Assembly: GCA_050955045.1 (NCBI GenBank)
Contig: JBPBQV010000010.1
Location: 62,001 to 126,000 of the forward strand
Length of the DNA: 64,000 nt
Reading direction: 5' to 3'
Source: Mucilaginibacter_A sp050955045
GTDB lineage: Bacteria > Bacteroidota > Bacteroidia > Sphingobacteriales > Sphingobacteriaceae
Shown: positions 9,233-18,300 of the stretch, piece after piece
Layout of the letters: each line of letters starts with the position of its first letter
How positions within the stretch are numbered: the stretch's first letter is position 1
The notes under the pieces: model-generated
Told to the model about the DNA's origin: nothing
The model's input: the letters and a program-made list of their open reading frames with translations, nothing else
Databases searched by the model: none
Translations under genes and position numbers: made by a program

Positions 9233-10341
9233 TACAAATTTGTAAAATTAGAGGAATCTGATGCCCAAAATACCTTGCCCTGAGCTTTATCAGTATATTC
9301 CCTGATTTGCTGTATCCTGTTTTCTAAAATACCCTTTTTGCTTTTTTCTGCACGATAACCTTCAACTGTAAATTTCACAGTTTCATCAAAATTTAATATT
9401 GGTTGCCATTTTAACCGACTTACTGATTTAGATATATCCAGCTTTAAAAAATTTGCTTCATGTGGTTTATCAGCATTTTCAGAAATCACATAATCACCCA
9501 AACCTTCTATTATTTTGATTTTGTTGATTAGTTCTTTTACCGGATAATTATTAGTATCAACCGGGCCAAAATTCCAACCGCCTTCATATTTTTTACCTTG
9601 TAAAAACAGCATTGTGCCCAAAGTTAGATAACCACTTAATGGTTCCAGTACATGTTGCCAAGGACGCGTTGCGTCAGGATTACGCAAAACTAATTTTTCA
9701 CCTGCATTAACTGCACGGAAATAGTCCGGCACAATGCGATCGGCTGCCCAATCGCCTCCGCCTATCACATTCCCTGCACGGCCTGATGCAACTGAACAGG
9801 CATTTTCGTAATTAAAAAATGAATTGATGTAAGAAGATGTAATCAATTCTGCACAACCTTTAGAGGCACTGTAAGGATCTTTACCTCCCATTGGATCATT
9901 TTCCCGATAACCCCAAATCCATTCTTTGTTATCGTAACATTTATCGCTGGTGATATTTACAGCTGCTTTTACAGAAGGTGTTTGACGAACAGCTTCCAAA
10001 AAATTAACTACGCCCATTAGATTGGTTTCAAACGTTTCAGCTGGATTTTGGTAAGATAATAAAACCAACGGCTGAGCAGCCAGATGGAAAGCTATATCAG
10101 GTTGTACTTCTTGAAAATAAGCCTTTAATTTTCCTGCATCTCGTACATCACCTTCAAAATGATAAATTTCTTGCTTTAGATTACAGGTTACAAAGTTATC
10201 ATCATCAGAATACGGAGGCAAGGCATAACCATAAACATCTGCACCCAATTTTTTTAACCAAATAGCCAACCAAGAACCTTTAAAACCTGTATGGCCGGTT
10301 ATCAACACTTTTTTTCCCTGATAGCAATTCCAGAAATCCAT
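9232..10341 (-). CDS. ddhB: CDP-glucose 4,6-dehydratase
   Basis: A 369-residue short-chain dehydrogenase/reductase that converts CDP-glucose to CDP-4-keto-6-deoxyglucose. The Rossmann motif GKKVLITGHTGFKGSWLA lies at the N-terminus, followed by DVRDAGKL, FHLAAQPLVLLSYQNP and YSASKGCAELITSSY, which contains the catalytic YxxxK. NITSDKCYDNKEW and GGDWAADRIVPD are typical of the CDP-glucose branch. The frame is open further upstream, but those extra 29 residues overlap ddhA and lack family similarity. The ATG at 10339-10341, two bases after the ddhA stop, puts the Rossmann motif at the usual distance. Confidence 0.95.
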   Translation of the reverse strand: MDFWNCYQGKKVLITGHTGFKGSWLAIWLKKLGADVYGYALPPYSDDDNFVTCNLKQEIYHFEGDVRDAGKLKAYFQEVQPDIAFHLAAQPLVLLSYQNPAETFETNLMGVVNFLEAVRQTPSVKAAVNITSDKCYDNKEWIWGYRENDPMGGKDPYSASKGCAELITSSYINSFFNYENACSVASGRAGNVIGGGDWAADRIVPDYFRAVNAGEKLVLRNPDATRPWQHVLEPLSGYLTLGTMLFLQGKKYEGGWNFGPVDTNNYPVKELINKIKIIEGLGDYVISENADKPHEANFLKLDISKSVSRLKWQPILNFDETVKFTVEGYRAEKSKKGILENRIQQIREYTDKAQGKVFWASDSSNFTNL

Positions 10342-10343
10342 AG

Positions 10344-11135
10344 TTACCAAACTTTCCATTTTGCTTTGTTGGCTACCCAATCTTCTTCTAATTCGTTTTT
10401 TTCGCGTAAAGTGTCCATTGGTTTCCAAAAACCATTGTGTTCATAAGCAACCATCTGGCCTTTTTCCGCTATTTTTTCCATTGGTTCGCGTTCCCACAAC
10501 GTTTGGTCTCCTTCTATGAAATCAAAAACTTGCGGTTCACAAATAAAATATCCACCATTAATCCATGAACCATCTCCCTTAGGCTTCTCCATAAAAGAAT
10601 GCACAGATTGATTATCTACAATATTTAGTGCGCCAAATCTGCCGGAAGGCTGAACAGCAGTTACAGTACAATATTTATTATTATTTTTATGAAACTGGTA
10701 TAATTCATCAATATTAACATCTGCTAAACCATCTCCATAGGTTAACATAAAAGTTTCATTGCCAATGTGCTTTTGTATTCTTTTAATCCGTCCGCCAGTC
10801 ATGGTTTCGTTTCCGGTGTCTACCAAAGTTATTTTCCAAGGTTCTGCCTGCGAATCATGAATTTTTAATTCATTGTTACTTAAATCAATCGTTACATCTG
10901 ATTGGTGAAGAAAATAATTTGCAAAATATTCTTTAATGATATAACCTTTGTATCCTAAACAAATCACAAAATCATTAAAACCATAAGCTGAATAAATCTT
11001 CATAATATGCCAAAGTATCGGCATACCACCAATTTCTACCATTGGTTTTGGCTTGATAACTGTTTCTTCTGATAAACGCGTACCTAAACCGCCTGCCAAG
11101 AGCACTACTTTCATATTATTAAATTTTTTAGGCAA
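10344..11135 (-). CDS. ddhA: Glucose-1-phosphate cytidylyltransferase
   Basis: A 263-residue nucleotidyltransferase that makes CDP-glucose from CTP and glucose-1-phosphate, the entry step to CDP-3,6-dideoxyhexoses. The N-terminal LLAGGLGTRLSEETVIKPKPM is the sugar-nucleotidyltransferase signature. GGMPILWHIMKIYS, YGDGLADVN (metal and nucleotide binding) and FICEPQVFDFI follow the RfbF subfamily closely and separate it from glucose-1-phosphate thymidylyltransferases. Length matches the family (about 255-260). It overlaps the 3' end of ddhD by eight bases and is followed after two bases by ddhB. Confidence 0.95.
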   Translation of the reverse strand: MPKKFNNMKVVLLAGGLGTRLSEETVIKPKPMVEIGGMPILWHIMKIYSAYGFNDFVICLGYKGYIIKEYFANYFLHQSDVTIDLSNNELKIHDSQAEPWKITLVDTGNETMTGGRIKRIQKHIGNETFMLTYGDGLADVNIDELYQFHKNNNKYCTVTAVQPSGRFGALNIVDNQSVHSFMEKPKGDGSWINGGYFICEPQVFDFIEGDQTLWEREPMEKIAEKGQMVAYEHNGFWKPMDTLREKNELEEDWVANKAKWKVW

Positions 11136-12171
11136 CTACAATTTTTACATTATCTGTTAAAGGAAAACTACAGCAAAGTAAATATTCATCGGATTCTAAA
11201 TCTTGCCAGATTTTCTCGCCGCCTACTAATTTTAATTCTCCAGTTATTAATTTGGCTTTGCAGATTAAACAGTTACCGGTTTGACAAGAATAAGATAAAT
11301 CTATTAAAGCATCTAATCCAGCTTCTAAAATACTTTTTCCTTTAATTACTTCAACTACATTTTCATCTCCATCTTTTATAAGAGAAACAGTTCTGGTTAT
11401 TATGTTTTCTAAATCTTTAGGGTTAGTTATCTGCTGAAATTCTTCAGCAAAAATCTGTTTTTGATTGATGCCTTCTTGCTCTAATACTGTTTTTACCGAT
11501 TCTTTTAAGCCGGCTGGTCCGCAAATGTAATGAACTGTATGGTGCAGATCGCCTTCCTGCTTTAAAACAGACAACACTTTTTCAGGATCAATACGTCCCT
11601 GAACTAAATATGGATTATTTTTTTCGATAACAGATTTAGTATGAAAATGCCTTACTGAAAAAGTATTTTCATACTTCTTTTGTAAGGCATTTATTTCATT
11701 GCTAAAAATAGCACTTTCATGATTTCGGTTGCCGTAAACTAAAGTAATATGCGCTGCAATAGCACGATGAAGCGCATATTTAATCAAAGATATCAATGGT
11801 GTGATTCCGCTTCCTGCTCCCCAAAAAACAATGTGATTTGAAGTGTTAATTTCTTCTTTTTCTAACGTAAAATCTCCCATTGGCTCCATTACTTCTACCA
11901 CATCATCAACCTTTAAACAATTTGCAATATGATTAGAAACAATGCCGCCCGGAACTCTTTTTACCGTGACATTTAGAGTAGCATCAATTTCTGGTGCTGA
12001 TGAAAAAGAATAAGGCCGAATGTATTTGCGATTATTAATCCTAAAAATCAACGTTAGATATTGCCCTGCCTGATATTTTACTTTTTTTAATCCGGGTTGT
12101 TTAAAAATAACCGTAATTGTATCATTGGTTTCCTGGCGTATTTCTGCAACTTTTAGCGTATAATATAGCAT
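11128..12171 (-). CDS. ddhD: CDP-6-deoxy-delta-3,4-glucoseen reductase (E3-like)
   Basis: A 347-residue NAD(P)H-dependent iron-sulfur flavoprotein that passes electrons to the E1 dehydrase. An FAD-binding barrel with RPYSFSSAPE and GGIVSNHIA covers roughly residues 1-100. An NAD(P)-binding domain with FWGAGSGITPLISLI and YICGPAGLKESV follows, and a plant-type ferredoxin domain is at the C-terminus with SCQTGNCLIC and a later cysteine pair in LLCCSF. The classical E3 has the ferredoxin domain at the N-terminus; here the order is flavodomain first, ferredoxin last, as in phenol/benzoate-type reductases. The role is assigned from position: it is the first of the ddhD-A-B-C genes. Confidence 0.85.
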   Translation of the reverse strand: MLYYTLKVAEIRQETNDTITVIFKQPGLKKVKYQAGQYLTLIFRINNRKYIRPYSFSSAPEIDATLNVTVKRVPGGIVSNHIANCLKVDDVVEVMEPMGDFTLEKEEINTSNHIVFWGAGSGITPLISLIKYALHRAIAAHITLVYGNRNHESAIFSNEINALQKKYENTFSVRHFHTKSVIEKNNPYLVQGRIDPEKVLSVLKQEGDLHHTVHYICGPAGLKESVKTVLEQEGINQKQIFAEEFQQITNPKDLENIITRTVSLIKDGDENVVEVIKGKSILEAGLDALIDLSYSCQTGNCLICKAKLITGELKLVGGEKIWQDLESDEYLLCCSFPLTDNVKIVVA

Positions 12172-12201
12172 ACTAAGTAAGGTTCAGCATTAAGTCCTAA
12201 T

Positions 12202-12225
12202 TTACAAAAAGCAGCTGTTTTGTAA
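12202..12225 (-). terminator. Possible weak hairpin between the kinase gene and ddhD
   Basis: TTACAAAA at 12202-12209 and TTTTGTAA at 12218-12225 form a perfect eight-base inverted repeat with an eight-base loop, 97 bases past the kinase stop. There is no clear U-tract, so termination is uncertain. Nothing else stands out in the 12172-12321 gap. Confidence 0.3.
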
Positions 12226-12321
12226 TAGTTATTTTTATTTTTCTAAATTTATAGAATGTAATATTAACTACTTTTACGGTAATTATAATATAAGGTTAAT
12301 AATCTTATAAACAATTACTTA

Positions 12322-13395
12322 TCAATCAATTAGATAGCTTTTATCGTGACGTCTGTAAAAATATTTCTTAAAATAATCTACTATATTTTTTTCTGATTTG
12401 ATGTCGTTCATTATCAAATAAAGTTTTTTGAATTTTCCGGTTTGCTTCAAATCATTTAAAATATCTAATTGCGATTTATAAGTATACTTTTGCCGAACTA
12501 CATATAGGGTTAAGTCAATTAATTTTTCTATCTGTAATGCATCGGATATTAACCCAACAGGTGCGCTATCAATAATTACATAATCAAACTGATTTCTTAA
12601 AGCGTTAATAAGTATTTCAACTTTGCCATTCGCCCATATTTCTGCAGGATTCGAAAGTATAGAACCTGATGATATTATAAAACAATTTTTATGAAACCAT
12701 ACAGGTTTTATAATACTTTCAATTGTTACTGTATCAGAGGTAAGGTAATTAGTAAAGCCATAACTATTATCCATTCCAATGCGCTCTGACAATTTAGGCT
12801 TACGCAAATCAAATTCTAAAAAAAGTACTTTTTTCCCCCCTAAAGCTAAGGCACTTCCCAAATTAAGAGATAAAAAAGATTTTCCTTCTCCGCTTATACT
12901 AGAAGTAATAAGTAATACATTAGATTTTTTAATATCTAAGTTAAACTGCAGATTCGTACATATCTCGCTAAGTTCCTCAAAGACAACTGAGCATAGTGCT
13001 TTGTTTACCACTAAATTTTCGTCATTGGTTTCATGACTAATTAAACCAATAATAGGGACTGAAGTAATTTTGTAAATATCTGCTTTAGTATTGATAAGGT
13101 GTATATCAAGTAGTTCTTTTATCAGCAAAAAAACAGCAGGTAGAAATAACCCTATAATTAAACCGAAGATATAAATAGTTATTTTTTTAAGCTCTGTAGG
13201 CAGAAGATTAATACTGTCAGTATCAATGATTACTGTGTGGTTTGTAGAGTATAAAGCTGCAAAACCTAAGCAGCATAAAATACTAATGATAAAAAGTTGC
13301 CAATTAATAAGAAGTGTTCTGAGAATATCTTTTATACCAATAATCTTCTTGTTAGATTTAGTATTACTTTCATTTGAAGGTAAGCTAAATATCAT
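12322..13395 (-). CDS. Bacterial tyrosine kinase (BY-kinase) lacking the periplasmic domain
   Basis: A 357-residue protein with two transmembrane helices (about 33-50 and 72-92) joined by only about 20 residues, followed by a cytoplasmic kinase. The kinase has the BY-kinase P-loop ISGEGKSFLSLNLG (about 166-179), Walker A' LFLEFDLRKPKL and Walker B DYVIIDSAPVGLISDA. Typical Bacteroidota Wzc proteins have several hundred periplasmic residues between the helices; here that domain is absent. The C-terminal tail carries four tyrosines (YFKKYFYRRHDKSY), a short version of the autophosphorylated cluster. It probably pairs with the kinase-less protein at 4090-5160, a division of labour like CapA/CapB of Gram-positive bacteria. 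That pairing is an inference. Confidence 0.88.
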   Translation of the reverse strand: MIFSLPSNESNTKSNKKIIGIKDILRTLLINWQLFIISILCCLGFAALYSTNHTVIIDTDSINLLPTELKKITIYIFGLIIGLFLPAVFLLIKELLDIHLINTKADIYKITSVPIIGLISHETNDENLVVNKALCSVVFEELSEICTNLQFNLDIKKSNVLLITSSISGEGKSFLSLNLGSALALGGKKVLFLEFDLRKPKLSERIGMDNSYGFTNYLTSDTVTIESIIKPVWFHKNCFIISSGSILSNPAEIWANGKVEILINALRNQFDYVIIDSAPVGLISDALQIEKLIDLTLYVVRQKYTYKSQLDILNDLKQTGKFKKLYLIMNDIKSEKNIVDYFKKYFYRRHDKSYLID

Positions 13396-13525
13396 ACAGA
13401 CTGATTAGAGATAAAGTATTCGTATTTGAAGGTATTTGTGATTTTCAGAGAATAAAAATTTTCACTTTAAAGAATTTGTCTAAGCAAAATCATTATAGTA
13501 AAATTGACTATTAAATTTAATGAGA

Positions 13526-13561
13526 AAATACTGTACTTGTAAGCAAACAAATACAGTATTT
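13526..13561 (-). terminator. Terminator hairpin after the DUF3467 gene
   Basis: AAATACTGTA at 13526-13535 and TACAGTATTT at 13552-13561 form a ten-base perfect stem 15 bases past the stop codon on the minus strand. The rest of the 13396-13575 gap shows no gene. Confidence 0.55.
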
Positions 13562-13575
13562 AGTTTAAAATTTTA

Positions 13576-13887
13576 TTATGCTTGACCTACAGTACCACCA
13601 AAATTTAATGGCAAAGTAGGAATTACTTCTTTAATTTTTATTTTGCCATTAATAGCTTCGAACCGGTTAACATTATCTTCTAAAGCCATTAACAATCTTC
13701 TTGCATGTTCTGGTGTAAGAATGATACGACTTTTCACTCGGGCTTTTGGAACACCTGGCATTACCCGAACAAAATCAACTACAAATTCAGAATCAGAGTG
13801 CGTGATGATGGCTAAGTTAGAATAAATACCTTCAGCCATCTCTTCTGATAACTCTATATTAAGTGGATTTTCGTTTTTATCTTCCAT
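13576..13887 (-). CDS. DUF3467-family protein
   Basis: A 103-residue soluble acidic protein. The order ELSEEMAEGIYSNLAIITHS, EFVVDFVRVMPG, AKVKSRIILTPEHA (here ARVKSRIILTPEHA) and LLMALEDNVNRFE matches DUF3467, a small family widespread in Bacteroidota whose function is unknown. It is flanked by hairpins on both sides, so it may be a single-gene transcript rather than part of the polysaccharide operon. Start is ATG at 13885-13887. Confidence 0.85.
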   Translation of the reverse strand: MEDKNENPLNIELSEEMAEGIYSNLAIITHSDSEFVVDFVRVMPGVPKARVKSRIILTPEHARRLLMALEDNVNRFEAINGKIKIKEVIPTLPLNFGGTVGQA

Positions 13888-13910
13888 TGTGGTTCTTTAT
13901 TTAGCAAATA

Positions 13911-13943
13911 ATCTATTGATTTAGTTATATAAAATCAATAGAT
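13911..13943 (-). terminator. Hairpin between glf and the DUF3467 gene
   Basis: ATCTATTGATTT and AAATCAATAGAT form a 12-base perfect inverted repeat with a nine-base loop. It lies 78 bases past the glf stop and 24 bases before the DUF3467 start. The T-run is weak, so it could be a terminator or an operator. Confidence 0.45.
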
Positions 13944-14020
13944 TAAACAAAAGACATGTGTTTTCTAAATGTGCATTTACTTCGTTTTTGTATCTGTTAA
14001 ACTTTTAATTAAAAGAGAAC

Positions 14021-15124
14021 TTACATAGAACTGAAATGCGTTTCAACTTTTTTCAAAGCAGAGCCAATAATTTGGTGCATATCATAGTATTTGTATTCTG
14101 CTAAACGTCCTCCAAAAATTACATTCTGTTCCTGATCAGCTAATTCTTTGTATTTTCTATACGTCTCATTATTTAACTGATCATTAATTGGATAAAAAGG
14201 TTCATTACTTTCATCCCATTCTGCTGGATGCTCATGCGTAATAACTGTTTTTGGCTGTGTACCAAACTCAAAATGCTTATGCTCGATAATTCTTGTATAA
14301 GGAATTTCCCGTTCTGTATAATTTACCAATGCGCTGCCTTGATAATTATCTGTATCTAAAGTTTGCTGATCAAACCTTAAACTACGGTATTGTAATTTGC
14401 CGAACTGATAATTATAAAACTGATCAATTTTTCCGGTGAAAACAATTTGTGGTGCTAAAGAATCATAATATTCTTTGTTGTCAAAATAGTTCTCGTTTAA
14501 TCTAACTTCAGTGCCTTCCAGCAATCCTTCGGTTAATTTATTGTAACCTCCGTTTGGAATCCCCTGGTAAGTATCGTTAAAATAATTGTTGTCATAAGTA
14601 AACCGCACGGGTAATCTTTTAATAATAAAAGCAGGCAAATCTTTGCAATCCCGGCCCCATTGTTTTTCTGTATAACCTTTAATTAGCTTGTGGTAAATAT
14701 CCGTTCCAACTAATGAAAGTGCCTGTTCTTCTAAATTCTTCGGATCAGTAATATTTAAATCTTTAATCTGTTCGGCAATAACAGCTTTTGCTTCAGCAGG
14801 TGTTTTTACTTTCCATAATTGGTAGAAAGTATTCATATTAAAAGGCAAATTATATAAAACACCTTCATAATTAGCAACCGGCATATTTGTAAAACGATTA
14901 AACTCCACAAACGAGTTTACATAATCCCAAATTCTCTTATCATTTGTATGAAAAATGTGTGCTCCGTATTTGTGAACATTTATACCTTCAACACTTTCAC
15001 AATAAACATTACCACCAGAGTGATCTCTCTTATCAATAATTAAACATTTTTTGCCTCTTTTCTTGGCCTCGTATGCGAACACAGCTCCAAACAAACCAGA
15101 GCCAACAATTAAATAATCGTACAT
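14021..15124 (-). CDS. glf: UDP-galactopyranose mutase
   Basis: A 367-residue flavoenzyme that interconverts UDP-galactopyranose and UDP-galactofuranose, giving galactofuranose for surface glycans. The FAD-binding N-terminus reads YDYLIVGSGLFGAVFAYEA, followed by IIDKRDHSGGNVY, HKYGAHIFHTND and the family-specific GYTEKQWGRD. The C-terminal EYKYYDMHQIIGSAL is the second FAD-contacting segment. Length is typical (365-390). It is the first gene of the polysaccharide block downstream of rpoC and implies that the polymer contains galactofuranose. Confidence 0.96.
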   Translation of the reverse strand: MYDYLIVGSGLFGAVFAYEAKKRGKKCLIIDKRDHSGGNVYCESVEGINVHKYGAHIFHTNDKRIWDYVNSFVEFNRFTNMPVANYEGVLYNLPFNMNTFYQLWKVKTPAEAKAVIAEQIKDLNITDPKNLEEQALSLVGTDIYHKLIKGYTEKQWGRDCKDLPAFIIKRLPVRFTYDNNYFNDTYQGIPNGGYNKLTEGLLEGTEVRLNENYFDNKEYYDSLAPQIVFTGKIDQFYNYQFGKLQYRSLRFDQQTLDTDNYQGSALVNYTEREIPYTRIIEHKHFEFGTQPKTVITHEHPAEWDESNEPFYPINDQLNNETYRKYKELADQEQNVIFGGRLAEYKYYDMHQIIGSALKKVETHFSSM

Positions 15125-15298
15125 AAATTTAAACAGATTTTTATTCTGTAAAAGTGTGAATTATAATGTTATTTTCCATATGTAAATTTCAGATTATGGC
15201 TTTTGTTGCACTCTTTACTATCAATGTTTGAATATATCCTGATGGTACTTCGTTTAGCATAAAAAAATAAAATTTCAAGAAACTTTTTTACGTTAGTC

Positions 15299-15313
15299 AA
15301 TGCTTCTTTTATC
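15299..15313. repeat. Exact copy of the iterated word GATAAAAGAAGCATT
   Basis: The plus strand reads AATGCTTCTTTTATC directly beyond the rpoC terminator. A looser relative, TACTTCGTTTAGC, lies at about 15246. The remaining intergenic sequence between glf and rpoC shows nothing else. Confidence 0.6.
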
Positions 15314-15350
15314 ACATAAAAAAGCTCAAACACTTTTACGTGTTTGAGCT
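15314..15350 (-). terminator. Rho-independent terminator after rpoC
   Basis: AGCTCAAACAC at 15323-15333 and GTGTTTGAGCT at 15340-15350 form an eleven-base perfect stem with a six-base loop. On the minus strand it is followed directly by TTTTTTATG. It lies 24 bases past the rpoC stop and closes the rpoBC operon. Confidence 0.92.
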
Positions 15351-15373
15351 AAATAAAATATTATAAAAGAATA

Positions 15374-18300
15374 TTATGCTTCTACTTCTTCTGATTTTGA
15401 AGCTAATAAACGATCAAATTCTTCCTGAGAACCTACACGAACGTTATCATAAGCACGTAAACCAGTTCCTGATGGAATTAAGTGGCCAACAATCACATTT
15501 TCTTTCAATCCAAGCATTTTATCACGTTTACCCGCAATAGCCGCTTCATTCAATACTTTAGTTGTTTCCTGGAAGGAAGCAGCCGAAATAAATGATTTAG
15601 TACCTAATGATGCTCTGGTAATACCTTGCAACATTTGGCTGGATGTTGCAGCAATGGCATCGCGTGCTTCTACAAGTTTTAAATCTTTACGTTTTAACAC
15701 TGAATTTTCATCACGCAATTTACGTACAGAAAGTATTTGACCTGGTTTTAGGTTATTAGAACTTCCGGGATCAACAACTACTTTCTTATCATAAATTTCG
15801 TCATTTTCCATCATAAAATCCCATCTATCAACAGCTTCTCTTTCTAAGAAACGTGTATCACCAGCATCTTCTATGGTTACTTTCTGCATCATTTGATGAA
15901 CAATCACTTCAAAGTGCTTATCATTTATTTTCACACCTTGCAAACGATAAACTTCCTGAATTCCATTCACTAAATATTCTTGAACAGCAGCAGGTCCTTT
16001 AATCGCTAAAATGTCAGCAGGAGAAATTGAACCATCAGATAATGGCATACCAGCTTTTATAAAGTCATTATCCTGAACCAGAATATGTTTAGAGAGCGGT
16101 ACCAGATATTTTTTAACCTGTCCATCTTTAGATTCAATCGTAATTTCACGATTACCTCTTTTGATACCACCTAAAGTAACTACACCGTCAATTTCAGTAA
16201 CTACTGCTGGGTTTGAAGGGTTACGTGCTTCGAACAACTCCGTTACACGTGGCAAGCCACCTGTAATATCACGGGTTTTTCCAGTTGAACGAGGAATTTT
16301 AGCAATTACCTGTCCGGTTTGTACTTTTTCAGCTTCATCAACTGCAATGTGCGCACCTACCGGAATATTATAACCACGAATTACATTTTTACCGCTGTCA
16401 ATAATTTGGATAACCGGATTTTTAGCTTTATCACGTGTATCGATAATTACTTTTTCACGGTGGCCGGTTTGCTCATCAAATTCTTCTCGGAAAGTAATTC
16501 CTTCCTGAACTGCTTCAAATTGAGTTTTACCAGCAAACTCAGAAAGAATTACGGCATTATACGGATCCCAGGAACAAATACGATCTCCTTTAGAAATTTG
16601 CGTATTATCTTTTATGTATAAGTATGAACCATAAGGAATATTATTGGTCATTATTACCTTGTTGGTATTTTTTTCAATAATCCTAAATTCACCTGAACGA
16701 CCTAATACTACATCAACTTCGCCTTCTTCTGTATTATACTGAACAGTTCTAACGTTTTCAAATTCGATAATTCCGTCAAATTTGGCATTGATTTGAGACT
16801 CTGCTGCAATATTAGAAGCAGTACCACCCACGTGGAAAGTACGCAATGTTAACTGTGTTCCCGGTTCACCGATAGATTGTGCCGCAATTACACCTACTGC
16901 TTCACCACGTTGTACACGTTTGCCACTAGCCAAGTTTCGGCCATAACACAATGCACAAACGCCTCTTTTCGCTTCGCAAGTTAATACCGAACGAATTTCG
17001 ATACCTTCTAATGGAGAATTTTCGATTTGTTTAGCAATATCTTCTGTAATATCATTTCCACCTTCAATCAATAATTCATTGGTTAAAGGGTCGTAAACAT
17101 CACTTAAAGCAGTTCGGCCAAGAATACGATCATACAATGGCTCAACAATATCTTCGTTGTCTTTTAAAGCAGTTGTGTAAATACCTCTTAAAGTACCACA
17201 ATCTGTTTCGCCAACAATCATATCTTGTGCAACATCATGCAAACGACGGGTTAAGTAACCAGCATCAGCCGTTTTTAAAGCAGTATCTGCCAAACCTTTA
17301 CGTGCACCGTGGGTAGAAATGAAGTATTCTAATACTGACAAACCTTCTTTAAAGTTAGACAGAATCGGATTTTCAATAATTTCACCACCTGAACCGGATT
17401 TTTGAGGTTTTGCCATCAAACCACGCATTCCGCAAAGCTGACGAATTTGCTCTTTAGAACCACGTGCTCCGGAATCAAGCATCATGTAAACTGAGTTAAA
17501 TCCTTGATTGTCTGTCGATAATATCTCCATTACGTTTGATGTTAAACGGTTGTTGATACGAGTCCAGATATCAATAATCTGATTGTAACGCTCATTATTA
17601 GTAATGAAACCCATATTGTAGTTGTTCATTACTTCCTCTACTTCTTTAGAAGCCTGATCAATCAGCGTAACTTTCTCAGCAGGAATGTTCAAATCCTGCA
17701 AATTGAAAGACAAACCACCTCGGAAAGCCATTTGGAAACCTAATTCTTTGATTTCGTCTAAGAACTGGGCAGCACGAGCCATACCAGTGTTTTTTACAAC
17801 ATCACCGATAATATCACGTAAAGACTTTTTAGTTAGTAATTCGTTGATATAACCAACTTCTTCCGGAACATGTTGGTTAAATAATACACGTCCAACAGTA
17901 GTATCAATAATTTTGCTTACAATCTGCCCGTCAGCTTCTTTTACTTTTGCTTTTACTTTGATAAAAGCGTGTAAATCAAGCTTTTTCTCATTATAAGCTA
18001 TAATAACTTCTTCAGAAGAATAAAACGTTAGTCCTTCGCCTTTAACAACCCTATCTGCATCAGTTTTACGGCCTTTTGTTATATAATACAATCCTAAAAC
18101 CATATCCTGTGATGGAACGGTAATTGGCGTGCCATTAGCCGGATTCAAGATATTGTGTGAAGCCAACATCAGAATTTGAGCTTCCAAAATTGCAGCATTA
18201 CCAAGTGGTACATGCACAGCCATCTGGTCACCATCAAAATCCGCATTAAACGCCGTACAAGTTAATGGGTGAAGTTGAATTGCTTTTCCTTCAATCAGTT

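Noticed and set aside
12322..13395. A frameshifted or truncated Wzc pseudogene
   Set aside because: Both membrane helices and all kinase motifs are in one intact frame with a tyrosine tail, so a shortened functional protein is more likely.
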